Shown: positions 10,296 through 21,609, counted from the first letter of the stretch. The stretch: 64,000 nt of DNA from Pseudocercospora fijiensis CIRAD86 (GCF_000340215.1 NW_006921532.1:7707584-7771583); one strand, 5' to 3'. The notes: generated by a model not told the origin, from the sequence alone. Made by a program: numbers and translations.

Positions 10296-11703
10296 ATGTC
10301 CGACAACGAAGAAGGCCGCGCCTCGAAACGGCAAAAGACAACTCCCGACCAAGATGCGCCGACGCCAGCGCCAACACCGCAACTCCCAACGATGAAGGCA
10401 CCAGCACCTCTCTACCCATCACTCCAGATACCAAACCCCACGGCGGCAGCCGGTCAGACGCCAACGCCGCAAACGCCAACGCTCCAGACCTCATCGATGC
10501 CATCTCCAACCGTCCAGCGACCCGAAGCCACGGTCGACATCTGCGGCGACGGCGACACCATCCTCGTCGTCTCCGGCATCGCCAACCTCTATAAAAAGAT
10601 GGGCATCCGAGTCTCCTCGACAGTCCTCACCCTCGCCTCACCAGTCTTCAAACGCCTCCTCACCACTCCCACCACCGCATCCTCTCTCGCCACACCCCTC
10701 AGCGCAACTCCAACTCCAGCAGAACCCCCCCCTCGCCTCCTCCCCCTCCCCGACGACGGCGACACAATCTACATACTCTGCAACATCCTGCACCTCCAAA
10801 ACTCCGCCCTCCCCTCCAAAATCTCCCCCGACCTCCTCTTCCGCTTCATCGCCACGGCCTCGAAATTCCAATGCATCATCGCCATCAGTCGAGTCTGCTC
10901 CCAATGGCTCGATCACATCTACCATCACCTCCCCCACCCCACCTCCACAACCCTTCTCTTGCACCTCATCGAAACATCCATGCTCCTCAACGACGCCATC
11001 TACTTCGCGCGCTTCTCGTCCAAATGGATCCTTTCCGCACCCCTCGGGAAGAAAGAAGTTTCGGAAATCGTCGAACCCTCCGAGCCGGTGCCTCGTCAAC
11101 GTCTTGCGCGGACGTTACTCTCGCGCCAGAAATCCGTCCAGGAAGATCTGAAACGGGATTTAGATATCGTTTTGGATCCGCTGGCCGAGGCGCTGAGTGA
11201 CGATGCGAGACATTACATGTACGAAGTTCCTCACCCCACCCCACCAAAACTGACTGACCTTGATTTACAGTGACTGCGCCCCAGGCGACGACCCCACACC
11301 CCCAGATACCCCCATCCCCTGTATCGTCGACAAAGACGCCTCAACCCTCTACCTCTCCGCCTTGCGCGACGCCAACCTCTGGCCTTCGTCGAAATGGTCG
11401 ACAACGACGACAACGCTCGCCGAACTCGTGCGGAAATTTACGGATTTTCGGATTCCCGAGTATGATGCGAGCGATGCGTGTTATTGGTGTATCAATGTTG
11501 ATGATAAGATTGTGAATGCCTTCAGTCTGGTGAGGGCTTTGCAGAAGGCGAGGGTGTGGGGGTTGTGTTTGGATTGTTATTTGGTGGAGGAGGGGGGTGG
11601 TGGTGGTGGTGTGAATTTGGGGGATTGTAGGGTTGTGCATGAGAAGGAGGGAGTGTTGGAGGGGGTTTTGAGGGGGATTGGGAGCGGGCCGAATAAAGGG
11701 TGA
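10296..11703 (+). CDS. BTB/POZ domain protein (paralogue 2)
   Basis: Exon 1 is 10296-11218 and exon 2 is 11271-11703, giving 451 aa. The 52-bp intron has donor GTACGA and acceptor TTACAG; the junction reads RHYIDCAPGDD. The first 75 residues are Pro/Thr/Gln-rich and disordered, with a basic SKRQKT patch that could be a nuclear signal. The BTB domain spans about 77-210: DICGDGDTILVVSG, RVSSTVLTLASPVFKRLL, then LPDDGDTIYILCNILHLQ. A downstream helical region follows. The C-terminus has a Cys-containing CYWCINVDD segment and a poly-Gly run. Its layout (BTB, helical, Cys-containing tail) resembles the divergent neighbour, suggesting an old tandem duplication with inversion. Function is unknown beyond fold. 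Confidence 0.8.
11219..11270 (+). other. Intron of BTB gene 2
   Basis: 52 bp, GTACGA to TTACAG, with CTGACTGAC as a good branch-point region. Splicing keeps the frame into exon 2, whose codon use and Cys-rich content resemble the neighbour's tail. Confidence 0.75.
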
Positions 11704-11808
11704 AGGAGAGAATGAATGTCGCATCGCTCTTTCGGAACTGGTTTGTACATCATTGTATGGTACAGGAATATGAGAGTGCTTTGCATCAACTTACAACAAC
11801 AACATCAA

Positions 11809-14800
11809 TTAATCCTTTCCCCCATCCATGCCTCTTGCAGCAGCAGTCAGCTCTCTCGTCAGCTCAGCTGATGATTCTCCATCCTGCATGTCAATATCAT
11901 CACCCGCCTCATCTTCCTCCTCGCCTTCGACTTCTTCTCCTTCAACTTCAACCTCGCCCTCGCCCTCACCTTCATCATCGCCATCATCGTCATCTTCCTC
12001 GCGTCTGATCTGAGCTCGTGCACCATGTCTGGGAGAAAGAGGGAATTTCGGACCCACTGGCCGCCTCCGTCGCTCCGGGCTACTCTCTTCCTCCAATTCG
12101 CTCAACTCGCTCTCGTCATCCGCACTGTCATGGATGCTGCCTGGTGCACTGGTCTCCGCAGAAGGGCCACCAGAATCAGCTTGTCGTTCACGATCAATGA
12201 TGCTTTGCACGACGGTGCTCTTGAGCGGGGGAGCATTCGATGGCAAGACTGGCGTGTGTCCGTGCCCGGGAGGCTTGCTCTTCTGGTAGCATCCTTCGGC
12301 ACAAGTCCTGATTTCGCGACGACCGACTCCCATCTTGCGTCGCACGGGCGCTGGTTCCGGTTCTTTGGATGCGGAAGGAACTGTTGGAGGAGGCGGCTGG
12401 GCAGCGGGAAGGGAGTCGGCAGCACCATCGAGATTCATAATGCTCATGATGCCCATCTTCGCATGTGAAGGACTGGCAGTGTGTGGTTCGTGCACAGGTG
12501 GAGGTGGCGGACGGCTTGCCTCTTCTTCCTGCTTAATTCGCCTCTCCTCGTCTTGCAGTTGCTTGCCGACGGTCTGGAACAGATGGGCGTATGCGTCGCC
12601 AATCAAGTCATCAATGGCACCAGGCTTCATCAGCGACTGATTGACTTTCTTTAGCTCTTGCACTTCTCGCAGCACGTCGAGAGCAGGAGAGACACCATTC
12701 TCTTGCTTTTGCATCCACATCTCCAACGGCTCCTTCCTAGCTTGGAATTCCTCATACGCAATATTACTGAACGTAGAGGTTTCCAAGCCCTCTTGAAGAC
12801 TTGCATGAGATCGCAACAGGCGAAGATAAGCGTTGCATAGCTCGGCCCACACCTGACCATGTTGAAAAACATCGTGAGGTCTTCGCCGCACTCTACGCGC
12901 GAGTGCTTCAAGATCCTTCCGGTCCCTCAATTGCTCCAGGATCTTAGCGAAGAACAGAGTGTAGCGAGCTGTGTATACGAAATGTCGTCCAGCTCGTTCA
13001 TTTTCCGGTCTCCACACTTGCAGCACCATCGTCTTCGTAAACATTTGCTGAGTCAATTGCTCTTTGGCCGCGAGGGCCGCACTTTCCTGACCCGCATCTT
13101 CCATACCAAGCTCTTTGCGGTCATACACAATTTGCGCGTAGCGAGCAATCACGCGGTGGTACCAATTGGACTTGTCTGCTGCCCGAAGCTTCTTGAGAAC
13201 AGCAAGAATGAAAGGGACCCAATCATGCCTACCGTCTGGGAAATCTTCACGCCGCGAGTAGTGCGTGTGATGGATTGCTTCCTTGGCTTGCTCCAAGCTG
13301 ATACTGCCACGAACGAACAGCTTGTGGATGATGCTGACAAGCTTGTAGTGAGGCTCCAGAAGAGGCTCCTTCTTGGAGTCTTTGCTCTCCTTCTTGTCCT
13401 TGTCCGGGAGCAGCTCCAATGCACGCACAAAGGCCTGAAGGACCTGTTCGCCAGATGGTGAGGTATCGTGTCGTCTGCTTTCGTTGTTCGCGGAATGCAT
13501 CTTCCACATACACTTACCAATCATGTAGTGGAGCTGCCATTGATCAGGTCGACCGGGCAAGGCGCGCTTGAATAGAACATTCGCCAACTTCCAGACCGTG
13601 TACTCCTGCAAAGGTTCGAATGGCCGCTGCTTGTGGATGCCATAGTTCCTGCTTACGAATATCTCGAGATCTTCAACATCAAACGGCTTCATGTCGAATG
13701 GAGCTCGCGAAGAACTGTACAGGCGAAGCGCAAAATCATGGTACAGTTCGGTCATCTTGCTCGAAGTCTCGAATTGTAAGTCGGCTGAGCGCTGTGCGAG
13801 TGCCGTCGCCATCGTGTAGCAGTGGATGGCATTTCGTTGAAGGGTGACAATATCGCCCATGTTGCTATTCAGCTTTTCAGCAGACCAAACGACAGTCTCC
13901 TCAATCTTGGTATCGTATGCTTGTCCAAGTCGAAACCATGTTTCCCAGTGCTCCATCCTCACTTCGAGATCCTGGTTGAAGAGCGCAATAGCGATGTCGA
14001 TGTCGTCGAGAGGTGTGGGTGCTGTCCGTTTCTGCGACCGGAACTTTGTTAAGGCGATGTGTCCCATCAAGAAGTACCAGCCCTTGGAGGCAAGTAAGGC
14101 ATCTCCGTCGGGGATCGCCGTGACTGCCAGCTGGCTGCCTTCGCCCTTCAGACATCCAAAGAGCTCAAGCGGATTGACGGCAGATTTGAGGAAAGCTCGA
14201 TAGCTCTCCCTGTTGCGGAGAACGGCTTCGGTTGGCTTCTTTCTGGCAAGGGCACCATGAAGCTTGTCGATGGTATCTTTCAAAGGATGTTTGACGAGCT
14301 CCTTGATTGGCAATTTGCTGGCCTGAGCCAGCAAGAGGTCGACAGCCTGCAAAGCCACACCGCGATCGAGAAAAGCATCCTTAGTGCAGTGGTGCTCGAT
14401 CAGCTCGTATGAGGGATTCAGGAAGCAGTTCAAGCCGTACAGGTCATAGAGAACTTGTGCTTGCTCGCTGTCGAAGCCATCCACGTTCTGCATCTTGAAG
14501 AATTCGTCCTTGAGCATACGAACGAATGCACGATTCTCGCAGGAGCAGAAGCCACGTATTCCCAAGTTGCGATGGACGGTGCGCAGGAAGTCGAAGCGGT
14601 CCTCTGTCGGTGTTGGATACAGTTCTCCATTCTGCTTGATCGCCTCTTTGAGCAGAGAGTAGAGCAAAATCCAGATCCTGACCTGTGACTCGTGGGTCAA
14701 TGTCATCACATTCTTGAATGAGGCGACTGGCAAACCATTGGTCATGGTTGGAGGCTGCGACTGTCCCACGCGCAATGAATCTTCGGCCACGTTGAAGACT

Positions 14801-17694
14801 TGCAAAAGTTGCAGGATCTCAGCAAAGTTGTTCACTGCAAATTTGAGGTAAGCGTCGTCAATGCACTCGAACGCATCTTTGTTCTGATTTGCAGTCTCGT
14901 ACATGAGTCTGACCAAATTCAGAACGAGCCCGAGGCTCTTCAAGGTGCACGCATGTCTTTCACGCGGCTCCAAAGAAGCCACATTCGGCGATTTCAGCTC
15001 TTCCAGTACTATGCCAATCATTCGCAGATAACAGCATAGTACCATTGGTGCATATTCGATACGCTGGTAGGCATTCCGGAGCCGCTGCCAGAGCATCAAC
15101 CGAATCGAGATGGGACTCGCTTCAAGAAATCGCACAAGCTCAGGCGCAACATTTGTGTCCCCAGGCCGGTCTGCTTCGTTGGCGACAATCTCGTCCGAGC
15201 CATTCTTGGCAGTGTCTAGTGTCTCTAACAAGGGCTCTAGACTCTCAATGACCGCCGCTGGGTCGGAGAGGTCCTGATTGGTGACCTTCCAAAAGAAGTC
15301 CTTCGTAGTAAGCTTAGACATCTCCCGATCAAGAGCTGCAAGGGACAATTCCGGCATAATGGCATTGTTTTGTAAATTTATGGTCGGCTCGCCAGCCTTA
15401 ACGAAGAGCGTTCGCAAGTCGTCCATACACTCTAGGACATGGTCTTGTTTGACGTCTGAAGAAGCGTTGAGCTGAAAGGTAGTTGCCCAAAAGAACCGGA
15501 GGCTAAGGGGATCTTCGGGCTTGAGTATGCCGGAGGTCTTCGTGTGAAGCTGCATCGACTCCCGAGCGAGCTCGGACCATCGCAGCAATCGATCACTCTG
15601 GGCAATGATAGTGTCTTTGTCGACACCGCTATTGGGCTCTTTGATCAGACAGTAGACGTCGAGATGCAGCTCGAATACAGTCTGCGCCAGAGTTGCCAGG
15701 CCACACAGAGACGAGCTTGGCATATCCTCACAGTCTGCATGTCTGGATGTCTCGAGCTCCGTACTCGCCTCCTCAAAGACGGTCTCATCAAACTGGACGA
15801 GTAGTCGAACGACCATGGTCTTGAGGGCATCCGGCCATTGGTATTGCGTGTAGCTGCTGGCGTCTTCGCCCAGTCCTGGTCGTAACAGATGTTCGACGAA
15901 CTTCCATACTGCTTGGGACGTCAATGTCCACCGGCTGTTGATCATCTCTAGGAACTCGCCCAGTGCATCATTGGGCATAGGTGAGGCCTTGTACACTGCT
16001 TTGGAAGGACCGGCGCCACTCATGCCGACACCCGAAGTTGCAGAACCTGAGGTCGGCCCAAGCTCGAGGTTCTCGGTGCGTGACAGTAGGAAATGAGACA
16101 ACTGATCGTCCCACTTGTCCAAAAATGCCTGCAAGTCAGAGCGTGTCTGCCGAAGAGTCTGGGAAGAAGACACAGGATGCCCAGACGGTGTGCTTCCATC
16201 CGAGGATGAGCATTGCATTTCTTGTCGCACGTTGCGAGGAGCATCGAAACCAATGATGCCGACTCTCTCGAAAAGGTTACCAACAGTCTCGAACATCCAG
16301 TCATCAGCGGCCTGAAATTCATGCAGCTGCTGCTCGTACTCCCAGCGAGTATTCGCATCTATGATTGCCTGACGGTCGGCGGCGGCATCAGCAGTAGAGT
16401 CTCGAGCACGTAGGCGTTTGCTCTTGCTTCGGCCCTCCTCGGCGTTGTCTCCCAGTCCAGCTGCATCGCCCGATCGCTTGCGAGAAGGCAAGGTAATCAG
16501 TTTGGGCGACTCATCCATGTCGATATCTTCTTCGTCGTCGACTGGCGACTCGGGCACCTGCATGCTTGGATCGGCTGCTGAGATCCGTGGCTGAACAGTG
16601 GGCTTGCCGCCATCTAAGCCTGGAAACTGTTGCGACAAGGACGTCGGAAAGGTGACCTGCCACTTTGGGATGATGATTCGTGGAAGAATGACTTTTGGAC
16701 TTGGTGGCCTCTGTGTGATCTTTGGTTCGGCGAAATCAGCGCTGTTCATATCGAAGAAGATTGCGGGCGCGGCGAGCAGCGTAGTGGTGCCATTCTGTTC
16801 CGAGGTTCGCTGTCGAAGGAGAACCTCGCCCAGGTCTGCCCAAGTGGAGGGTGGCTTGAGCACTATGCGCTCTGGAGGTGGAGACTCTCGTGGACCTGCA
16901 TGCTCCCTCACGACTGCTTCTTGCTTCAACAGATGGTGGTAGTGATGCAGTTTCTGTTTCAGCACCTTCGACAGCGTTCTTCGGTTGGCAGTGGTCAGAG
17001 GTGCTTGAAGGCAGGATAGTTGATCGTGCAGCTGCAGTACCAATTCTCGAAGCTGCTCGCCCGCGAAGCCTTCGTCCAGCCCGGGGAGCGACAGGACATG
17101 GCTCAAGCCTTGGTCGTCTCCATCAAGCACCGACTCCAGGCAATAGCGAGCGACGCGCTTGCTGTCCAGCATTTCTCCCACGGCAGCGGTGCGGCGCCAC
17201 AGATCCAGGTCGGTGTCATCTTTGTCGAGCGCGTGCACCAAGTGGTTCAGCGCGTGCGTCGCGTCGGCCACGATCTGCTTGAGCGTGACATGGACGGTGT
17301 CGAACTGGGCCGCGAGGGCCTCGAGCGTGAAGTGGGCGTAGTTCTTGTGCGACAGGTGCAGGATCTGAGGAAGCGTGCTGGGGCCTTCCACGCCAGCGCC
17401 ACCGGATGCGACCGCGCTGCGGGCATGGAAGCCGCCCTCATACTCGGCCGCGGGTCCGTAGAGCTCGATGCGGCGAAGTTCGGTTTGCGACTCGGGCCAC
17501 GCGAAGATGTCCGACTGGAACAGCTGCTGGTAGGCCTCGGCGGCCAGGTCGAATGAGCCGGGCCCGTCGGCGTGGTGCTTCAGTGCGTTTTGGTAGAGCT
17601 TGAGCGCCTCCTCGATGTGCATCTCCTTGGTATCGTCGACCTCGATGTCGGATTCATCGTCGGATTCGATGTTCAGCGCCTTGAAGCCTGACAT
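11809..17694 (-). CDS. HIR3: HIR3, histone transcription regulator 3 (HIR complex subunit)
   Basis: An uninterrupted frame; from the Met at 17694 (MSGFKALNIESDDES) the product is 1961 aa, the usual size for fungal Hir3, the CABIN1 counterpart. Hir3 is the TPR-rich scaffold of the HIR complex, which deposits H3-H4 outside S phase and represses histone genes in the nucleus. The N-terminus, IEEALKLYQNALKHH..., has the expected TPR-like helices. YMIGKCMWKMH is a conserved-looking block in the second half. A basic segment near 400-430 (PSRKRSG...SKSKRLRARD) is a likely nuclear signal. The last 70 residues are a strongly acidic Glu/Asp tract, plausible for histone contact. The frame is open 110 codons further upstream (to 18024), but that extension is Ser/Thr/Ala-rich without a domain and lies in the shared promoter, so I reject it as the start. 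Its 3' end faces BTB gene 2, 105 bp apart. Confidence 0.92.
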   Translation of the reverse strand: MSGFKALNIESDDESDIEVDDTKEMHIEEALKLYQNALKHHADGPGSFDLAAEAYQQLFQSDIFAWPESQTELRRIELYGPAAEYEGGFHARSAVASGGAGVEGPSTLPQILHLSHKNYAHFTLEALAAQFDTVHVTLKQIVADATHALNHLVHALDKDDTDLDLWRRTAAVGEMLDSKRVARYCLESVLDGDDQGLSHVLSLPGLDEGFAGEQLRELVLQLHDQLSCLQAPLTTANRRTLSKVLKQKLHHYHHLLKQEAVVREHAGPRESPPPERIVLKPPSTWADLGEVLLRQRTSEQNGTTTLLAAPAIFFDMNSADFAEPKITQRPPSPKVILPRIIIPKWQVTFPTSLSQQFPGLDGGKPTVQPRISAADPSMQVPESPVDDEEDIDMDESPKLITLPSRKRSGDAAGLGDNAEEGRSKSKRLRARDSTADAAADRQAIIDANTRWEYEQQLHEFQAADDWMFETVGNLFERVGIIGFDAPRNVRQEMQCSSSDGSTPSGHPVSSSQTLRQTRSDLQAFLDKWDDQLSHFLLSRTENLELGPTSGSATSGVGMSGAGPSKAVYKASPMPNDALGEFLEMINSRWTLTSQAVWKFVEHLLRPGLGEDASSYTQYQWPDALKTMVVRLLVQFDETVFEEASTELETSRHADCEDMPSSSLCGLATLAQTVFELHLDVYCLIKEPNSGVDKDTIIAQSDRLLRWSELARESMQLHTKTSGILKPEDPLSLRFFWATTFQLNASSDVKQDHVLECMDDLRTLFVKAGEPTINLQNNAIMPELSLAALDREMSKLTTKDFFWKVTNQDLSDPAAVIESLEPLLETLDTAKNGSDEIVANEADRPGDTNVAPELVRFLEASPISIRLMLWQRLRNAYQRIEYAPMVLCCYLRMIGIVLEELKSPNVASLEPRERHACTLKSLGLVLNLVRLMYETANQNKDAFECIDDAYLKFAVNNFAEILQLLQVFNVAEDSLRVGQSQPPTMTNGLPVASFKNVMTLTHESQVRIWILLYSLLKEAIKQNGELYPTPTEDRFDFLRTVHRNLGIRGFCSCENRAFVRMLKDEFFKMQNVDGFDSEQAQVLYDLYGLNCFLNPSYELIEHHCTKDAFLDRGVALQAVDLLLAQASKLPIKELVKHPLKDTIDKLHGALARKKPTEAVLRNRESYRAFLKSAVNPLELFGCLKGEGSQLAVTAIPDGDALLASKGWYFLMGHIALTKFRSQKRTAPTPLDDIDIAIALFNQDLEVRMEHWETWFRLGQAYDTKIEETVVWSAEKLNSNMGDIVTLQRNAIHCYTMATALAQRSADLQFETSSKMTELYHDFALRLYSSSRAPFDMKPFDVEDLEIFVSRNYGIHKQRPFEPLQEYTVWKLANVLFKRALPGRPDQWQLHYMIGKCMWKMHSANNESRRHDTSPSGEQVLQAFVRALELLPDKDKKESKDSKKEPLLEPHYKLVSIIHKLFVRGSISLEQAKEAIHHTHYSRREDFPDGRHDWVPFILAVLKKLRAADKSNWYHRVIARYAQIVYDRKELGMEDAGQESAALAAKEQLTQQMFTKTMVLQVWRPENERAGRHFVYTARYTLFFAKILEQLRDRKDLEALARRVRRRPHDVFQHGQVWAELCNAYLRLLRSHASLQEGLETSTFSNIAYEEFQARKEPLEMWMQKQENGVSPALDVLREVQELKKVNQSLMKPGAIDDLIGDAYAHLFQTVGKQLQDEERRIKQEEEASRPPPPPVHEPHTASPSHAKMGIMSIMNLDGAADSLPAAQPPPPTVPSASKEPEPAPVRRKMGVGRREIRTCAEGCYQKSKPPGHGHTPVLPSNAPPLKSTVVQSIIDRERQADSGGPSAETSAPGSIHDSADDESELSELEEESSPERRRRPVGPKFPLSPRHGARAQIRREEDDDDGDDEGEGEGEVEVEGEEVEGEEEDEAGDDIDMQDGESSAELTRELTAAARGMDGGKD

Positions 17695-18182
17695 GGTGGC
17701 CAGAATGCTGTGTCTGGGGTCGAGTTGGGAGACTGCGGTATATCGCCACGCCGACGCCGAAGCGCTGGTCGATGAAGTTGCTGTCCATGTGTAAGATGCG
17801 AGACGCGACGTAGAGCGCAGTGCAGCCCGCGCGTGAAGCTGTGCGAGGCGAGATGAAGGCGCAAAAGTCGAGTCGAGCGATCGGCCTACGATGTTCTCGG
17901 TGACTAAAGTCGTGTCCACAGTAAAGGTACCCCGTACCCTGGCTCGAGATTCGTGTTGTCTGGAAGCTGCTGTCAATCGAACTGATCCGACCAACTCCAC
18001 CCAATTGCCAACGGTCGCAATCATTCATTCCCCTGTTTGCATGTGATCGAACACCTTCGAAGCTACGCGACTGAGCCTGTCGTCAGATGCGGCGACCATG
18101 ATCACGACCGGAGTGCCAGAGTAAGGGAGCCGTGCACGCTGGCTGATACACCGCAAAGCTCAATGCCACTGGAAGCTGAGAC
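17695..18182. promoter_or_regulatory. Divergent promoter of HIR3 and BUD7
   Basis: 488 bp lie between the two start codons. An open minus-strand frame crosses most of it, but the translation is unlike Hir3 N-termini. No specific motif is recognised with confidence. Confidence 0.55.
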
Positions 18183-20455
18183 ATGCAGTACAGATTGTTC
18201 GAGGACGAGGCGCACAATGTCGTCGAAATACGAACCGAAGCCCTGCAAACCCTCCGCGAACTCGGTCCGCCCGATCTTGTCCACCTGACGAAAGCTTCCC
18301 CGAAATCATCCTCCGCCTCGAAACAGGTACGCGCACGCGAGCGCACAGAGCAGAGATGAGGAAAGTGTGTGGGACAATCGCTGAGAAATGCCATAGATTG
18401 GAGTGTACCATCATGTCACTGGCGTCGATGCTTCGTCGCTGGCAAGCTTGGCCGCATACATCAACACCTTGACCTACGCTCCGAGCAATACGCCAAACAA
18501 GATCGCTGCGGGAACATACTGGTAAGGGTAGTGCAAGTCGTGGCAACAGCTATACTGACTGGAGCAGCTGCTACAATGCCTTTTCCAGAGTGGATATGCG
18601 CGTGCAGGTGCAGATACCGGGCACTGTCGAGAGCTATTGCGTGGACGAGAGAGGGAACAAGCTGGAAGCAACGGAAGAGCATTGGTTGGAGACATATCTA
18701 TGCAGTGTGCTCAGAGCATACTCATATGCAGACACTGGCTCGGGCGACGTGATCAAGCGCATCATCGGAGTGCGACGCTTCAATCCAGTGCAGAGCACAG
18801 AGCAAGAGCAGAGATTCCTGGATGCTGCCGAGAAGCTGTTCTTCAGTGGTCAGTGAAACGGCTACGCACCTGTACATCAGGCTGACATGATCCCCAGGAT
18901 GGCAATTGGGCTCCGACCCCGAGATCCAGGTGCCAAATCTGGTCTCCAACCATTTGACCTCCGGCCTACTGCATTATTTCAAGACCACTGGACGATTTGC
19001 CGCCGGCATCAATCTTTTCGAAAAGCTGAGGATGCGAGATCCTGAAATCTCGTCGCTTCTCGCCAAAGTCTACATTGCAGCGGACGAGGAGGTCAAGGCT
19101 GTGCAGCTGCTTCATGACGCCGTACAAGACCTACCCATGGACTATTCCATATTGGACACGCAAGCAGAGTTTTGCAACAAAAAAGGACGAGGTGACCTGG
19201 CACTTGAGATCGCGAAACGAGGTGTCGTATCTGCGCCGAGTGAGTTCTGCACCTGGGCGCGCTTGGCAGAGGTGTACGTTGGCATGGAGCAGTGGGACAT
19301 GGCACTCTTGACGCTCAACTCATGTCCGATGTTCACATACCAGGACAAAGATGCCCCACGACTGCCTGAACCGGCGAGAATCTCCCTCCCGCTGGCGCCA
19401 GAGACGATGTGCGATGAGATCGATGATGCGGGCGCCACACCAGATGCCGACGTTGTGCATCCGACCTTGCGCAGACTGTCGGCTGGCAACTATAAGGGCA
19501 CTTTCCTCAAAGCTTACATCCTCCTCACCGAGATAACAAAGAAGATAGGGTGGGATCAGCTTCTCAAGATTCGAAGTCAGGTCTTTGTCATGGAGGAGGA
19601 GTATCGCCAAGAGAAGCAAGCTGTGCCGGCTGGCTCTAGGAATGCCAGCACGGTGGCACTGCGAGGAAACGATACTCCACAGCCGAATGGACACAAACAG
19701 CCACAAGAAGCACCATCCGAGCCGGATACCGACGACATGATCAATGGTGATGGCGAACCCACAGCAGCATCATCGCATCTTGACCCAGACGTATCGAAAC
19801 CGTCATCATCGATCACAGTGCGCTCCGATGCAGAGACACCACAACCCCAGCCACCTGTCCCCGGCTCCTCGAATCAGGCATATACCCAATTCCAGCACAA
19901 GAGGCTCTGCGAAAGATGGCTCGATAATCTTTTCATGGTTCTGTACGAGGACCTTCGTATCTACACCATATGGCGCACCGAAGCTTCGCAGTACAAACAA
20001 CAACAATTGGCCTACAAGAAGAACGCCGAAGAGTGGGAAATCTTGGGTGATCTGGCCGAGCGGTTGCATCATCCGGATGAAGCAGTGGAGGCGTGGCAGG
20101 CGTGCTTGAGCATGCGATTCAGCCCGAAAGCTATGCGTGGAGTCCTGAATCTGTATGAGAAGCAGAATGATTGCAGAGGAATGCTTGGTGCTCTGATCAG
20201 ACTGATCGCATGGCAGTACAGGTGGTATTCGGAGGTGAGTTCTGCCCTCGCACGACGCCTGCAGGACGCAATTGACAATTCCTCTAGTTCTCACCCGATC
20301 TTCTCTACACCATCCGCAAACTCATCGAAGAGGAAGGCGCAGTCAAGGTCCGAAGCATCGTGCAGGCAACAAGTCTTCCGCAGCCAATCCTGGACTTGAC
20401 ACATCAGTACGCCGCTCTTTGTGCCGCCTTCAAGAGCAGTGGGAGCGATGGTTAG
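18183..20455 (+). CDS. BUD7: Chs5-Arf1-binding protein BUD7/BCH1 (exomer subunit)
   Basis: Five exons: 18183-18326, 18397-18521, 18568-18848, 18898-20234 and 20288-20455, giving 684 aa. Introns are 70, 46, 49 and 53 bp, all GT-AG and in phase. ChAPs family proteins form the exomer coat with Chs5 and Arf1 at the trans-Golgi network and export chitin synthase and other cargo to the plasma membrane. Supporting sequence: ELGPPDLVHLTK near residue 35, VYHHVTGVDASSLASLAAYIN after the first intron, YNAFSRVDMRVQVQIPG after the second, and the TPR-like middle (LLHYFKTTGRFAAGINLFEKL; AEFCNKKGRGDLALEIAKRGV). The last exon restores FSPDLLYTIRKLIEEEG and the C-terminal ILDLTHQYA segment. A Ser/Pro/Asp-rich insert lies at about 430-510. 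Orthology to BUD7 or BCH1 cannot be separated by eye, and most filamentous fungi have one gene. Confidence 0.92.
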
Positions 20456-20704
20456 CGACTTGGCTCCTACTGTGTTGCAGGGTAGGATGGCCGTCTAGGA
20501 GCTTGCTCGGGAGTATGTGATGGATCGGACATTAGCAGGGCGTTGGTGTTTCAAGATGGGATCAGAGGCTCCAAGTCTGAAGGAAAAGCATGCATAAGAC
20601 AGTCGAAGCGGCGAGCCGCAGTTGCGAGCGCAGCATATACCTACCCAGCATTATTGCAGAAATACCGGAATTGCCAGACGTCTCGCTTTGTGTTCTCACC
20701 TTGA

Positions 20705-21211
20705 GGCCCTGTTCTCTTTCGTAATATATAGCATATTATCGTCCATTAATATGCTTAATATGGCTGTTCTCTTTCATAATATGGTGTTGACTCTAAGCCA
20801 CCTAATCTCGCTGCTCGCTGCCCTCTTCCGGCAGGTATAGGCGTGTTTTAACAGTAGGATTAAGCAGAGTGAAGTGATAGATTTGCGATACGCCTAGAGC
20901 GTATCGCAATGCGCTTTTGCTAGGGGTTGCTAACCGCCTGCGCTTCTTCGAGCCGGTTGGAGAGCCGTATTTGTTCTTCGTAGACACCTTCTTCTTAGAA
21001 GACTTCGGAGCTATAGTTATAACACACCAATATGGACTGCAATAGCATAGAATATGGATACTATCTATACACGAAGTTGGAGCCGCCGCCAAGAGCTAGA
21101 AAGCTTAAAAACCGGTCTTGTTCTCTTTAATAATATAGACAATATGCGCTGGTTAAATCGACCTTATTAATCTCGACTAATATGCTATATATTACGAAAG
21201 AGAACAGGGCC
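20705..21211. mobile_element. MITE-like element with 34-bp TIRs
   Basis: Perfect 34-bp terminal inverted repeats (20705-20738 and 21178-21211, starting GGCCCTGTTCTCTTTCG) bound a 507-bp unit, flanked by TGA on both sides (20702-20704, 21212-21214). A 3-bp duplication of TNA type and a GGCCCTGTT start are reminiscent of PIF/Harbinger (Tourist-like) elements, which is an inference. Inner TGTTCTCTTT copies occur at about 20764 and 21119. The interior keeps CpA and TpG, so RIP is weak here. A 96-codon minus-strand frame (20802-21092) with a Lys/Arg-rich centre (KKRRRLATPSKS) may be a remnant of a larger parent. Confidence 0.8.
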
Positions 21212-21214
21212 TGA

Positions 21215-21609
21215 CGGCCGCGCATCAAGTTCTCGCTGACTGCTCACAGACCATCTCGCACTTCCCTCCGAATCTCCGACACACGGATCAAGCTTCGGCA
21301 ATCCACGATTCCAGCATCGCGAAGTCAAACACTTCGCTGTCAGAACGATCCTTTATATCGCGCACCTCTCCTTACTGCCTGCCTGCCTGCCTTTCCGATC
21401 CAACCCGACTTCCCCCCCCCTCACCGACATCGCCATGTAATCAGTACCATCGGCCCATCTCCGACATTCTTTCTTCATGTGAACACGAGCCAAAAGGGGC
21501 AAGTTCTCAAACCACTCACTTATATCCATCCAATCTACACTCTCATCAGGCAAGACATTCTCCCATCCTCCCATCGTCTCTTTTTTTTGGCTCTTATTAC
21601 AAACCGACC
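21215..21609. other. Upstream region of the small 65-aa gene
   Basis: Contains a (GCCT) short repeat near 21377-21393 and an 8-C run near 21414. Pyrimidine-rich tracts (21550-21600) precede the ATG at 21610, typical of a fungal 5' UTR and promoter. No other gene is seen. Confidence 0.5.

Noticed and set aside
13480..13515. Possible intron inside HIR3 after MIGKC (GTAAGT is present)
   Set aside because: GKCMWKMH following it fits the conserved Hir3 block, and the frame stays open, so the donor-like sequence is coding.
17695..18024. A 110-codon N-terminal extension of HIR3
   Set aside because: The frame is open, but the translation is Ser/Thr/Ala/Arg-rich without a domain and occupies the divergent promoter. 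MSGFKALNIESDDES at 17694 looks like a normal Hir3 start.
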